Positions 21,321-32,851 of a stretch of DNA of 64,000 bases are shown here, in pieces (positions within the stretch are counted from its first letter, which is position 1; each line of letters starts with the position of its first letter). Source of the stretch: Nereocystis luetkeana (taxonomy: Eukaryota > Sar > Phaeophyceae > Laminariales > Laminariaceae); assembly GCA_031213475.1 (NCBI GenBank), contig JARUPZ010000007.1, positions 1,881,457 through 1,945,456 of the forward strand, in the 5' to 3' direction. Under the pieces are notes generated by a model that did not search any database, was not told the DNA's origin, and worked only from the letters and a program-made list of their open reading frames with translations. Made by a program: the position numbers and the translations under genes.

Positions 21321-21932
21321 CATCTCCTTCCTACTTTCGTCTACCGCCGTTTCCCTTCTGCCCCTCCTGTTCCCCCCCCTCTCCGCATTCACTCGGTCGG
21401 GCTTTATGCCACTTCTCCTGTTGCCCCCTCCCCCCCCGTTCCTTTGGGCACCATCCACGGCGGATGCGCGGCGCTGTCTACTCATCTCAGCCTCAGCCTC
21501 GTGCCACCTCACCATGAACCGTTCGGCTGCTTCAAGGATCCCCCGGTACCACTTCCCCACCTTTTTGGCTGCAGTGGACCACAACGCGGTCTCAACTCCA
21601 AACACCAAGGGGGCAACTTCCGTTGACCCTTCGGTGGCTCGGAACTCCCTAAGGTCTTCGACTATGCATCTATGCCAAGTCTTACACTGTCCGCCTGGTC
21701 TCGGGTTCTCCCCACCAGCTATCGTCCCGAGCATTACCCGATTGGGTAATCGCTCCTTGCTTTGCCGTGCCACGCCCCCCGCAAAGAAGAGCCGCCGTTT
21801 GCGAATGGTCGTTTCGATGCTCTCGCAACGTGTCATCTTGAGGGCCTTCGCGTACTTGAAGCGTTCAAACAACAAGCGTATTTGATGATGGACCGAAACC
21901 GTCCTATCCTGTGGGCCCCTGGTCCCTGGCAC
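21288..21932 (-). pseudogene. 5'-truncated LINE remnant (C-terminal tail only)
   Basis: The frame encodes SIETTIRKRRLFFAGGVARQ, SKERLPNRVMLGTIAGGENP and KWYRGILEAAERFMVRWHEA. These match the C-terminal tail of the LINE at 33473-37252 (SVETTVRRRRLLFAGFVTRM, ERLPRRVMFGEMCGGKGYSG, and RWF followed by EGAEAFMRKWH). The endonuclease and reverse transcriptase are absent, as expected for a 5' truncation during reverse transcription. It is diverged, so it comes from an older insertion or another subfamily. Confidence 0.85.
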
Positions 21933-22204
21933 CGCTTGTAAGTAAGGGAGGGAGTCACCTATTCATTTTGCGTGGCCGACGGATCGCGCAGCCTGCAAAG
22001 CCGAGCACCAGGTGTCCACAGATCAGTCGATTGAACTAAGATCTATGCCAATGGAAACGCAAAGTTCCATAAAAAGTTTGAATACCAAAGATACCCGTCA
22101 TAATTTTTCGGGTACAGCTTGCTATGGGCGCATTTCTTAAAACGGAAAGTTCCAAACTTTTGGAAAAGCACGAAAAAAGCTGGGCTTTTCGCGGGTCAGG
22201 TCAA

Positions 22205-22440
22205 ACCTCACGGATCGGGTCGGGTCGGGTCGGGTCGGGTCGGGTCGGGTCGGGTCAGCTGACCCGACCCGACCCGACCCGCGAAGTTTTTGAGGCATGT
22301 TGACTTGACCCGACCCGACCCGCGAGATTTTGAAAGCCTCTTGACCCGACCCGACCCGACCCGACCCGTGAGATTTGAAAACCTCCTGACCCGACCCGAC
22401 CCGACCCGCCACCTTTCGATTGACCCGTGAGACACGGGTT
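22205..22440. repeat. GGGTC/GACCC satellite block 1
   Basis: Eight or so GGGTC units in a row (22213-22258), then a strand switch (GGGTCAGCTGACCC). After that come GACCC units in about 45-bp higher-order units with CGTGAGATTTGAAAACCTC spacers. Runs of three G spaced by two bases satisfy G-quadruplex patterns. Confidence 0.85.
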
Positions 22441-22975
22441 TCATGCGGGTCGGCGCGAGACCATTTATCTTGACCCCAAGCTTCGACCCGCGGATCTGGC
22501 CCGTGGATCGGCAGTGGATCGGCACTTCAAAAAACAAAACAAAAAAAAACATGTTAGTGCCGCGCAGCGATATATGATCTGGCTGTAGTGGGTATTAATG
22601 GATGTGGGCATGCGTATATGAATTTGGCGGTGTTTCAATGTTTGAATATTACTTTGGACCAAATGGCCGTTTTTTCCGGAATAGTTCACTTTTCTGGTTT
22701 GGCCGCGGGTCTTTTCTCGTGCTTCCTGCTGCTGGGCCCGCAGGGGGGTGGCGTGGACAGTACGGTGCAAGCGTTGGTTCCGGCCGGGCTCCGTGGCCCA
22801 TGCTCTATTAATAGATGGTCAAAGTCACGTAACCCAGCAAGCAACTCGGAGAAGGGGGTCCCACTTCCGGAAAGCCATCCAGGGGCTTGAAAACCTACCC
22901 GGATCTTCGTATTTCTAGCTGCACAGATTTTGTTTTTCTCGCTTTTTGCTGCAACTGCAACAACACACAGAAAAC

Positions 22976-23440
22976 TGCTCGAGTTCGTGCTGCTCGAGCT
23001 CATGCTCGAGTGAGGTCGAGCAGTACGCAGCAGTAAGACAACAGCAACAGCAGGCGTACGAGTGATGCTCGAGTGGAGTGTTGCTCGAGTGCCGCTGGGT
23101 GCTACTGCTGCAGTGCTGCTGCTGCTGCTGCTGAGTGCTCGTGTGCCCGTGACTGCTTGGCCACGCCGTGCTCGTGTTTGTCTCGTGCTCGTTGTGCTTG
23201 AGCAATCGAGTGGTCGTGGTCCAGTGTCCGTTTTTTGCGGTGCAATAATGTAGGCTTGGAAACCTACTACTCATGCTCGTGCGCTCGAGTCCTGCTCGAG
23301 CAGTACGCAGCAGTACAAGAACAGCAGCAACAGGAGTACGAGTGCTGCTCGAATCGAGTGTTGCTCGAGTGCTGCTGAGTGTTGCTGCTGCTGCTGCTGG
23401 TGATGAGTGCTCGTGTGCTCGTGACGGCTTGGCCACAAGA
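22976..23440. repeat. GCTCGAGTGCTGCTG-rich duplicated block
   Basis: Segments at about 22976-23180 and 23278-23440 share CTCGAGCAGTACGCAGCAGTA, GAGTACGAGTGCTGCTC-like words, GCTGCTGCTGCTG and CGTGACTGCTTGGCCAC / CGTGACGGCTTGGCCAC. This indicates a duplication with CTG expansion. Confidence 0.75.
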
Positions 23441-23804
23441 CATGAGAACAAGTTGTATCCACCTGCTAGATTTTTCTTAGTATCTCGTCGCGATTCATCA
23501 TGTATTTGTCGGATCTTCGTACCACGTAGCGTTGCGTGAGATACTGCAGTAGCCGAGTGTTCACTTCCCTTTTCTACAATATGTGCCCGTGTCACGCGGT
23601 TTGCTTATCATTCTGCTACTCCTGTTGATGCTGCCGCCACTGCTACTACACACAATCGCGGTATAGCTGCTACTACTGTTGTTGCTGGCACAGGTTGCTT
23701 TTCTTGCGGCTACCCTTATTTCATTTTTGTCCGTGCCACGCGGTTGCTTGTCTTGCTGCTCCTGTTGTTGCCAAGCCTGCTGAAACAAGGTAAAATATCC
23801 AGCT

Positions 23805-24990
23805 TTTCCAGATCCTCCAGAATTTACAGAAATCCTGCAGATCATACAGACCATGCAAATCGTACGACCGCATCCCGGTCGAGATGTACAGATCATTCAG
23901 ATCACACAGATTCCACTCAGGTAGACCATACAGATCCTGCACATCATACAGATCGTGCAGATCATACATATCCTGCAGATCATACAGATCCTGCAGATCA
24001 TACAGATCTAACCCGGTAAAGATGTACAGATCACTTAGATCCCACTCAGGTACACACCTGTGAAATATCCGCCTCATATAGACCCATCCCGGCTAAACAT
24101 GATGCAAACAAGTGTGAAGTATCCAGATTTTACAGATCCTCCCGACCATACAAAAGTCCCGCAGATCATACAGACCCTGCAGATCATGCAGACCCACCGA
24201 TAAGAATATGCATATCATGCAGATCGTACATACCCCATTCCGGTGTACAGATCATACATATCACGCAGATTCCACTCAGGTAGATCACACAGATCCTGAA
24301 TACTATACAGATTCTGCAGATCGATGACACCCACCGATAAACATGTGCTGATCATGCAGATCGTACAGACCCTATCTCGCTAAAGATGTACAGATCTGCA
24401 GATCGGACAGATCCCACCCGGGTCAAACTGTACTGATTGTACAGAAAACACAGATTCTACTCAGGTACACATCTATGACAATTGTTGCCAGACAGACCCC
24501 CTTCCGGCTAAATATCTGAAATGTCATTGAGATCAACCAGATCCCACCTGGCACACAAGTGGAAATGATACGGAACATACCTGTCTCTCCAGGCACACTA
24601 GTTGGAGTGTGTAGATAATCGATCCTTCGGATCATTCATGCAGATCCTCCGCATCATGCACACATGGCGTTCAGATCATCCCACCCGGCACGCAAGTGCG
24701 ATCATAAAGACCAAGCACATCTCACCGCCAAAATAAGAGTGATACATCTATATTGTACAAACAGACCCTACAGGTCGCACATACCCTTCAGATCATGCGG
24801 ACCCACCCACGCAAAGCCATTCATCAGTTAATCACGGCACATGTATGTCCGATTAACATGTGTGTGTAATTCATGCAGGTCGTGCAGACCCCACCCAGGA
24901 AAAATGTGTTCAGATCATCAAGGATCACATCTATCGATGGTACAGATCCCACCCAGGCGATAAATACCTGGATGATACAAACCCCGTCAA
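23805..24990. repeat. CAGATCATA-type short-unit satellite
   Basis: Degenerate units of about 11 bp (CAGATCATACA, CAGATCCTGCA) with interspersed CCCACTCAGGTA/CCCACCCGG words over about 1.2 kb. The frames are repeat artefacts. Confidence 0.8.
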
Positions 24991-25324
24991 TTTCCTTCTG
25001 AGTGCTACGCTTTCCTTTGAGCAATACAGTAGCCCATGTCTCCTACCAGGTTTACGCCAAGACATGCGCGAGCATCGAAGACTAGACCACTACTACTCGC
25101 TTTTAGCAATACCCGGTAGATCAGTAGCCCATGACTCCCAGCTCACTCCTTGATCATTTTTACTCGAAAAAGAGGTGCAAGGGTTTTACGTGCGTCTCCC
25201 TTTTCAACTGCGACACCCCCCGGATTGCATGCCACCCACATCCCGAGGGGAAACCTTGTATGAGATACCAAAGGAGGAGGAGTATCATTGAGTTTTGGTA
25301 CAAGAGAAACCTTTCGGTGAGAGA

Positions 25325-25690
25325 GCGGGAAGTGACTCGAGTGTCGGGTCCGCAAGCCGAATGCGCGGGTCCGACCCACGGGTCAGTAGAAAACAACTCG
25401 CGGGTCATGCTGGCCCGACCCGCGAGTGACCCGCTTCTCGCGGGTTATGACCCGATCCGACCCGTGAGCTTTTGATCACCTCTTGACCCGACCCGACCCG
25501 ACCCGACCCGTGAGACTTGAAAAACTCTTGACCCGACCTGACCCGACCCACGAGGTTTGAAAACCTCTTGACCCGACCTGACCCGACCCGTGAGATTTTA
25601 AACACTTGCTGACCCGAACCGACCCGACCCGACCCGTGACATATTAAACACCACGTGACGCGACCCGCGGGTCGGGTCATGACCCGCGAA
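25325..25690. repeat. GGGTC/GACCC satellite block 2
   Basis: The same GACCCGACCCGACCC runs with CGTGAGACTTGAAAAAC and GTTTGAAAACCTCTT spacers as block 1, ending at the inverted long repeat copy 2. The same satellite therefore occurs twice, 3 kb apart. Confidence 0.85.
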
Positions 25691-26400
25691 AAGCCCTGGA
25701 AAAAAACAAATCTGGGGCCGATGTTGGACCAAGATCGGCTTCGGAAAAACTCAGGCGGATGTTTATTGATAGTTCGAAGCGGCGAGATTCCGAGTCCTCG
25801 ACAGACATTGATCGACAAAACCAACGACTGCGTCCTGAATTATGAACGGAGTGCGCTCGTTAGGGGCTCCGACCCACCGTAGGGTCACCGTGTTCACACA
25901 ATGGCCGGTGTCATTTGGCGGGAGCTGGTCTGGCCAGCCTTATTGTAAAAAAACAGTTGGCCGCGGGTGTGCACAAAACAAAAGACAAAAAATCTCCATC
26001 CGCCTCGAATGGCAAAAAAACCCCTTTTTTTTTCAGGTTTGGGAGGATACCGTAGGACGCCGCCGGCAAGCTCTCGCCGTCTAGACCATGGACCCACCTG
26101 ATATCTTCGAGGCGGTCATCTACACTCGTTGGCCTTGCCGGACACCGAGCGGGTTGGCCGTGGGCTGAGTCTATGTCGAGATCGAGCGTCGATCGTCGCA
26201 CGAGAGTATTTTTATCAGCGTGTTGACACTTTGCAACAACAAAAAAAATAAAAAAATGCGCCTCTTGCAGCCGTTGGAACAAAAAAAAGAAGAAAAATCA
26301 AACATATTTTCTCTTTTTTGCCCACAGCGGTGGTACGTACGAGGATATTTTCGGCTGTTCTTTGAAATCATTTTTTTTTCGACAGAAAACTGTTTGATGA
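25690..26400 (-). repeat. Long dispersed repeat, copy 2 (inverted to copy 1)
   Basis: ACATTGATCGACAAAACCAA, GGGGCTCCGACCCACCG, CTAGACCATGGACCCACCTG and TTGGCCTTGCCGGACACC: the complement of copy 1 in reverse order. Differences are spread along its length. No coding capacity was recognised. Confidence 0.75.
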
Positions 26401-26618
26401 CCCCGCCATCCCATTGGCTTAGGTCTCGCAGCTGGCGAGCTTGTGTTTCATACCATTTTGGTAACGGCTGCTACAGCAGTGCGTACAACGGAGTCAGCAG
26501 TAGAACGTTCGACACCAGAACTGCTGTACCTGCCCGTGTTCAGACTTCGTGGCGTATCGAATCCCTTAACCCAGCGCTTTTGCTTTTGGTCGTTCACGGT
26601 GACCACAGGTTGTATAGG

Positions 26619-26711
26619 TGTGTAGAAAATGCCGTACAAGTATAACATTCAAGACAACATACCCGTGTGTAGAAAATACCGTACAAGTATAACATTCAAG
26701 ACAAGATACCC
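26619..26711. repeat. 47-bp tandem duplication
   Basis: TGTGTAGAAAATGCCGTACA through ACAACATACCCG repeats at 26666 with two or three differences. Confidence 0.8.
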
Positions 26712-26845
26712 GCGCCGGACGACTTTCCGTACTGAAAAATATCAACAACGGTGAGCGATGCGGCGATACTACTGTAGATGTGCAGATAACCGCGTCGACG
26801 AGATATTTCCAACCTCCGAAACATTGCGGTGTGTTGTGCCCGCCT

Positions 26846-26940
26846 TAACCCATTTAGGGGTGCAGTCCCGTTTTTGGAGACAAACTACTTGGAATCTGAG
26901 CGGTTTGTCCGCGAAACGGGACTGGAGTTCTAAAAGGGCT
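26846..26940. mobile_element. Foldback MITE (family C), copy 1
   Basis: About 95 bp, palindromic. The left arm is GCAGTCCCGTTTTTGGAGAC, the right arm GTCCGCGAAACGGGACTGGA, with the inner arms ACAAACTACTTGGAATCTGA and GCGGTTTGT. Outer ends are CCCATTTAGG and TCTAAAAGGG. Confidence 0.72.
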
Positions 26941-27986
26941 ACTTTTAGTAGATGCTTTGGAGGGAATCGGCTCAAATCCGAAAATCCATCCTCGGGGCCG
27001 ACATTCAGCACCGCAACCTGTCGTACAAAGAAAGGCAGCCGTGAAAACGAGCGCCGGGTTGGTGGAAGGCAGAACATACGACGACCTTGGCCGAAACTGT
27101 ACCGGCGATAAACGACACGGGGCACGACACGTCACCGACACTGCCGCTGTACACGCATGTATAGATGCGTGCCTCTGCTGCAGTAGTTGGTACTGGTACG
27201 TCTTTATCTTCGCTTGGCGTTACAAATAACACACGTCGAAGAACGGTCCTGAATACCAAGCAACGCGTGAGGGACGGAGGGAGTACTCACTGCAGCAGCT
27301 GCAGTTGTACGTTCCGGTAGCACGTGCCAGACACTTAATGAGTACATATCCATACTGGTATGAGAGCGTTCATGGAAGCATTATGGATATGTATGATACC
27401 TGTAATGTCAGTACGACGCACAAGGGTTGCTCGTAGAGGAGGCATAGCGAAGGGCTCAGGGGTTGGCGATGACGGTGATGATGATGAGGATGACAGTAAC
27501 AAACGTACGGGGGTGTCAGGTCTCCGTGTTGTGTATAGCTCTTCAGCAGGACGATCGTGCGAGTTACAATGCATAATCGTCTGTTGCGGACCAACCCGCA
27601 GCTAGGCGTGCCAAGTTCTACTGCTGTGTCATACACACAAAACATCATCCATCATTGAAATGCCGAAGAGCCTCACTTTGTTTTGTCGGTCGTGCGAGTA
27701 CGGGTATGGCCCAGCTTCTCCGATGCTTGGAAGACACCCGAGAGCTCAAGCGTCAAAAGCGGGGCACACACGCGCCCAACTTGTTGCGATGCAAACGGTG
27801 AACGTGAAGCAGTAGACCTCAGAAGCATCAACACCAGCACCAAAGTCGACAACGGTTGTTACGCCGAATTCTCGAATACGTGATGGCTCGCTGTAGCGGA
27901 GAGAGGGCGTACGTACGTAACCGCCGTATCCTTGTCTTGTGCCGCTGTTGTCAATCGCAGCCAGTTGAGAACTACGCTTTCGGACG

Positions 27987-28214
27987 GCAGGGTCGTCGAA
28001 GGAAAGTTCCAGGTGAGGCGAAAAACGCTCAGGGTGTACCACCATGTACGTAGGCGTGCTTAGCGACCAAAAATGTTACAGTACCGACCCTCTGAAACGC
28101 GCAGGGTCGTCGAAGGAAAGTTCCAGGTGAGGCGAAAAACGCTCAGGGTGTACCACCATGTACGTAGGCGTGCTTAGCGACAAAAAATGTTACAGTACCG
28201 ACCCTCTGAAACGC
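27987..28214. repeat. 114-bp near-identical tandem duplication
   Basis: GCAGGGTCGTCGAAGGAAAG through CCGACCCTCTGAAACGC occurs at 27987 and 28101 with one or two differences inside. It is the most recent-looking duplication in the window. No gene was recognised across it. Confidence 0.88.
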
Positions 28215-28864
28215 CGCCAGGGTTGCTGGCCCAGACTATACCTGATACTGGTATGTTTTATTGAAGAAATACTGGTTTTCCGCACAAGCGCTAGTATTAC
28301 CGCTCCGAGTTTCTTACTCTCCCATAAATATCAGGCTGAGTTTCTTGTGAGTTCTAAATCTGATGGCGTGTCTTATCGTGATAGGGCCAGTGTCTATAGG
28401 TGTACGTATATGCGTGCGTCCCCACATTGAGCTATATATGTACTGGTACCCCTGTCATTGCGAGCGAACTCGAGCTTCTAACTTGAACGGCGATAAAAAG
28501 AGGGGCCCCGTTCGAGATTGCCGACGCCTAGAATCTTCGACCAGGCGCGGTATAACGTCCGAAGAAAAACAAAACAAAACAAAACAGGACTGGTGACAAT
28601 TTTCTTGGTGCAAAGCCTCCCAACGCTAGGTTTTCTGGTGGATGACGTCGGCCGCCGTACGCCGGTGACCGATGGTCGTTTTTTTTTCATGGCGATGATC
28701 GATACTCCTTTTTTTTGGTACCGGAGATAACGCGGTGGCCCTTGTTTTCGTGTGTCTGTTGCCCGTCCTTTCCGCATGCGTATGTCTTGCGTGCGCTCGT
28801 CAAGCGCCACCGCGACCGAACCAGCCTGGAAAATGATCGGGAGTTTATCGGAAATGGAGAGTTA

Positions 28865-29654
28865 GGCTGTTTCCTATGCGGTTCGATTTCGAGCTTCAGA
28901 TTTGTATTTTTCGATCTCAAAAGCGAATGCCCCTGCTTAAGCAGTCCAAATATGCAAAATACGACCGGAATTTTTTCGATTTGAGAATCCGATGACCCAA
29001 GTCGTCGGATTTTGGGCAAAAATCCGACGACCTGGGTCATCAGATTTTCAAATCGAAAAATGGCATGCTCTCTAAATTCAAGATGTTATCCACGACAGCA
29101 AACAGCAGCAGAACGATCGATGAGTTGGATGGTGACACAGCTGTATAGCGACGTTGCTTCGCGCCCGACGCTCGGGCGGCGGGCGACCCGTCCCTCCGTG
29201 GCCAGACGACAGTCGCCTGGCGCGGGCTCGGGCCTAGACACCAAGAGAAGCGCACTCGGCACGCACCTCTCCGTGGATACGCACGAGTACTCGTAGGCTT
29301 ACACTGCTGTACAGCAGCAGCAGCAACAGCCAGTCACAAAATGGAACAGAAAATACCGAGACAGGTTGGCTCTAGCGCACTCGCCACGTCTCTTTGCCGC
29401 CAGACCAGAGGCAGTCAGCGTTGGCTCGCACGCTTGGGTCCTACGCGCAGGGCAGCGCACCCAGCGCTTCTCCTCGCGGCGCCAAACCACAAAAACAGCA
29501 GTTGGTCTCGGCGTTTGCTCGAATCTCTACACACACACACAATACATCTGATTTTTCCGCATAGGAAGGCTGTTTCGATTTGCCAAGTTCACATCTGAAA
29601 ATGCGATCGGGTCAAAATCTGAAGCTCAAAAATCGAACCGCGAAGGAAACGGCC
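28865..29654. mobile_element. Inverted-repeat element of about 790 bp
   Basis: Left end GGCTGTTTCCTATGCGGTTC, continuing GATTTCGAGCTTCAGATTT. The right end is the complement (AAATCTGAAGCTCAAAAATC, then GAACCGCGAAGGAAACGGCC). The termini match over about 40 bp. Flanks are TTA at the left and TTTA at the right, so the target duplication is not clean. Confidence 0.6.
28974..29061. repeat. Near-perfect hairpin
   Basis: TTTTTCGATTTGAGAATCCG plus ATGACCCAAGTCGTCGGATT is mirrored after a short loop (TTGGGC) by AATCCGACGACCTGGGTCAT and AGATTTTCAAATCGAAAAA. It lies inside the element at 28865-29654. Confidence 0.75.
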
Positions 29655-31493
29655 TTTACAGTATTTTGGGCCTCTCAGCCATTTTCTCGAAGCTTCACCC
29701 AGTTGCACACACTACTCTCTTTGAATAGCCGAGCCCTCACCAGCTTGAGTTCCCTGATCTCTCCCGCGTTTCCCCCATCGCCCCATGTTGCGCGCTACCC
29801 TACCTTCCTTTCGGGTGTCAAAGTGTATGGATCGGTTGACAAACTTTATCCTGGCCGATGCGGTGGAGACTGGTACGGCATCAGGGAGTAGTGAGGGCGA
29901 GGGTGACGCTCCGCGACGATTAGCGGAATCGGGGGTGCAGCAGAGACACCTGGGGATGGTCATGATCCCGGGCAAACACCTAGTGAGCGTGCAGCGATTG
30001 GGGAACGGTCCGCGGATCGATGCTTGATGCCGCGGGTGGACTATCACACGAAGCGACGGAGTGGTCGGGCGCAAGAAGACGCGGAGGCCTTCCTTTCCCC
30101 GGGATGTTGGTCTGGCTCTTCGGCGTCAGCGAGCGCTTCGATTTCTGCTTGGACAAGACGGCTGGCTGTCTGCCTGTTTTCTGTTTTTTGCTTTCTGCCA
30201 CGTTTTTTTCCTCCCTCTTAGGTCAGCGTTGGTGATGGTGGAAGTGCTCTCGTGCCGATTTTTCATTTTTTGGCAGTCCCGATCAAACATCCTGCGCCAA
30301 TAATCACGTTTTTGTATTATTATTTTTATAGTATTGATGTTTTGAGTTTTCCGTACTCTTACGTTTTTTTTTCACGGTTGCAGGTGGGTCCACGGCTTGC
30401 CCCCATTGGTACTGGTGGAGGAGCAGAGCGCCGAAAATGATGTCTTGATTCCGCAAGCAAGGACTGGTGACTTCACTGGCATAATGTGCAGTAGACTACT
30501 TGCTGAAAACCGTGCAGAACAGCGTGCGAGGAATTTTGAGAACTTGTTACTTTTTACTACAAACGGACGGTCATTTCATAATTTTCTACATTGGGCGGTC
30601 ATTTCGGCATATCACGTCAACGTTGATATTGGCGCGCCGCGCTAAAGCTACGGTTCGCGCGGCCTTTGTTCGTAAATGCGCCATCGCTTCTTCTCCCCCA
30701 TGAAGTAGACAGAACCCGCGCCAATCATATCTAAGAGGACGGAGGAAAAAAATCATGCTACGTACCAGGTATCACGTACCAGGTATCAGGCATATACTTC
30801 GTACCTGGCCTATGTTTGACCGCCGGAACTCGGCAACCAGCGGACCAATCTTGTTTGTTCTAGCCGCTTTCAAGTTCTGGAACCCGCATCACACAAGAAG
30901 ACCGCGCCAATTGCCGTGATGCGAATCCGTTTGAATCACGCATCAGGGTGCCCGAGTCTCCCGGTTTTTATCTGTGGGCCGGAACACATACTTTCCTACA
31001 GTACTGTTAATACCTGTTATATGAGCCCATTTTAGCCCCCTTTACCCTGTCGGCCTGTAATTACCGACAGGCGCTCCATGCTACATTAGAATCTGGTGAT
31101 ATGGTTTTCACGGGTTCAGTACGGGCGAACACCCGAAAGCCCGTCAGCTTTCGTGCTTTATGATCGCGGTATTACGTCTTGGCGGCGGGCATATTGCTCA
31201 TTTCTTGTCACTAGGCGGGTATACCTGCGGGATATGTGTAGTCTCCGTCAGTTACTGATGTAGCCCCTTCACATGATATACATGTGTGACCCACTTCAAC
31301 GCAAGCGATCGCCGAGGGATCCGCAGCTTGTCCGAAGCCGAGAGTCTAGGCTCCTGGGAAGGCGCGCATGCCGATATCTCGTTGGAGTGCTTTTCGCGTT
31401 GAAAGCGTCATAGTTTAACGTGTCAGTTCGAAGAGGAACGGGGCGGTTATCATGAGTCACGGGGCAGCTAGCCTATTTTTATAGCTGCATGAC

Positions 31494-32105
31494 CTGTCGC
31501 CTCGGTGCGCTAGTGGTACCCTCTAATGCTGCTAAGAGTTGATGCTGGAGTTTAGAAGCCCCGTGGGTCGAAATTTTGAGTTTATTTGCGAAAAAAAAAG
31601 AAGTAAATAAAAAACGCTATCAACTGCTGAGAGCGCTACTATTTATTATAGTAGTAGCGTGGGTCAGGGCAATTCGATGTGAGTCGACGGGGCAAGGAAG
31701 CGGGCATAAGCCTTCTCGCGATAAAAGTGCAAGGAGGCAAGAACGAGACGCGTTCTACGATGGAGGTTCACCCTAATGTTTCTGAAGCTCCTGACTTGAG
31801 GAGTTCCATACCCCACCCGAAAACTGACTTCCAGCAAAATCTAATTGCATCCCGATGAATAACCCCGTGGCCCAAGCATACACAAACGCCATCTTTCGAA
31901 ACAAGGTTGGCATTGCGCTGATTTTGCCCCAATACTCGGATTTGGAAATGTGCTACCTCTATCGTAGAACGCGTCGAACCGTAGTGGGGAGGAGGGCGAA
32001 GAGCCCGTTTTTGTGACCCCTGGATCCGAGGGACGACTAGGAAGGAGAGAGAAAAGACGGGCGGAGAAAACGAAAGGGATGATCCAAGAAAAACAAAAAT
32101 GCCGT
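31494..32105 (+). mobile_element. tRNA-headed SINE, interrupted by an inverted-repeat element
   Basis: The head (31494-31570) has a Pol III A-box-like TGCGCTAGTGG and a weaker B-box-like GTGGGTCGAAAT. The body shares TTCTCGCGATAAAA and GTGAGTCGACG with the SINE at 44831-45178. Between about 31746 and 31972 the body is split by an element with 21-bp inverted ends. The body resumes at ACCGTAGTGGGGAGG and ends A-rich. Confidence 0.65.
31746..31972. mobile_element. Inverted-repeat element inserted in a SINE
   Basis: The left end GACGCGTTCTACGATGGAGG is mirrored at the right end by CCTCTATCGTAGAACGCGTC, with one mismatch. It sits inside the SINE body at 31494-32105, so it is younger than that SINE copy. 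No coding capacity was seen. Confidence 0.65.
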
Positions 32106-32763
32106 GAGCCGTATGACCACCCAACCGCACTCATTTCGCGGGCGTTGAGACACTCAGTAGTAGTAGCGGTTAGATGCAAGCAGTACGGGCGTACGAGCAA
32201 TAATAACCAAACTGTGCCTGTGGTATGAAACTGGGGATTAATACTTTGGGGGCGCTAAGGGACATCGAGCAAGAAGTCATGGTCAGCGGAGGGTACCTCA
32301 CGAAATGCCAGCAGATACCCGTGGAACTGATGTAAATGATAACCCATGCCCAAGGTTGGCGCAATAGGGTTTAGGTCTGGCGACACCAGGCAGGCCGTCG
32401 ATATGGTGCACGCATACGCGCACACCGCACTCACTTCTGTAAGACACTACTACTACTACTACTACTGCCACCACCGCATCACGCGGACGGGTGACAAGAT
32501 ATCCCCACCCCTCGGACGATTTCCAAAGCTGATTCCCTCGACAACCGCGGGAGAGGGCAAACGCCGAGCGTCGAGTCTTTGCCAAATCCACCGTTTTTTT
32601 CGTTTTGTGCACCCTCCTGTGGTCCTTCCGGAGAACATTGCCTCTCTCTGTGAAAGTCATCCCAGAGGCTGTTGTTCCCTCACTTGCTGCGTGTGTCATG
32701 GTATCTCCGTTTTATCCCGTATCATAAGCAAGCGTGATACTACTGTGCACCAGTACTTAATTC

Positions 32764-32851
32764 ACCCTTTTAGAACCGCGGTCCCGTTTTGGGGACAAAC
32801 CGCTCAAATTTCAAGTAGTTTGTCCCCTAAACGGGACTGCGGTTCTAAAGG
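32764..32851. mobile_element. Foldback MITE (family C), copy 2
   Basis: The best preserved copy: TTTTAGAACCGCGGTCCCGT at the left and ACGGGACTGCGGTTCTAAAG at the right, with GGGGACAAACCGC opposing GTAGTTTGTCCCC around a short AT-rich centre. Confidence 0.82.

Larger units (their letters stand above)
26945..31490. other. Intergenic region without a recognised gene
   Basis: Apart from the tandem duplication at 27987 and the inverted-repeat element at 28865-29654, I recognise nothing. The open frames are short and lack family motifs or splice-consistent neighbours. Confidence 0.5.

Noticed and set aside
22915-23595. A 226-codon Ser/Gln-rich minus-strand frame
   Set aside because: It follows the CTGCTG and GCTCGAG repeats, with no conserved domain or splice support.
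23805-24990. Possible CRISPR-like array (regular CAGATC words)
   Set aside because: Units of about 11 bp are degenerate and lack distinct repeats and spacers. It is a eukaryotic short-unit satellite.
29712-30074. A 120-codon minus-strand frame near 30 kb
   Set aside because: No family motif, no consistent exon neighbours and no compositional signal.
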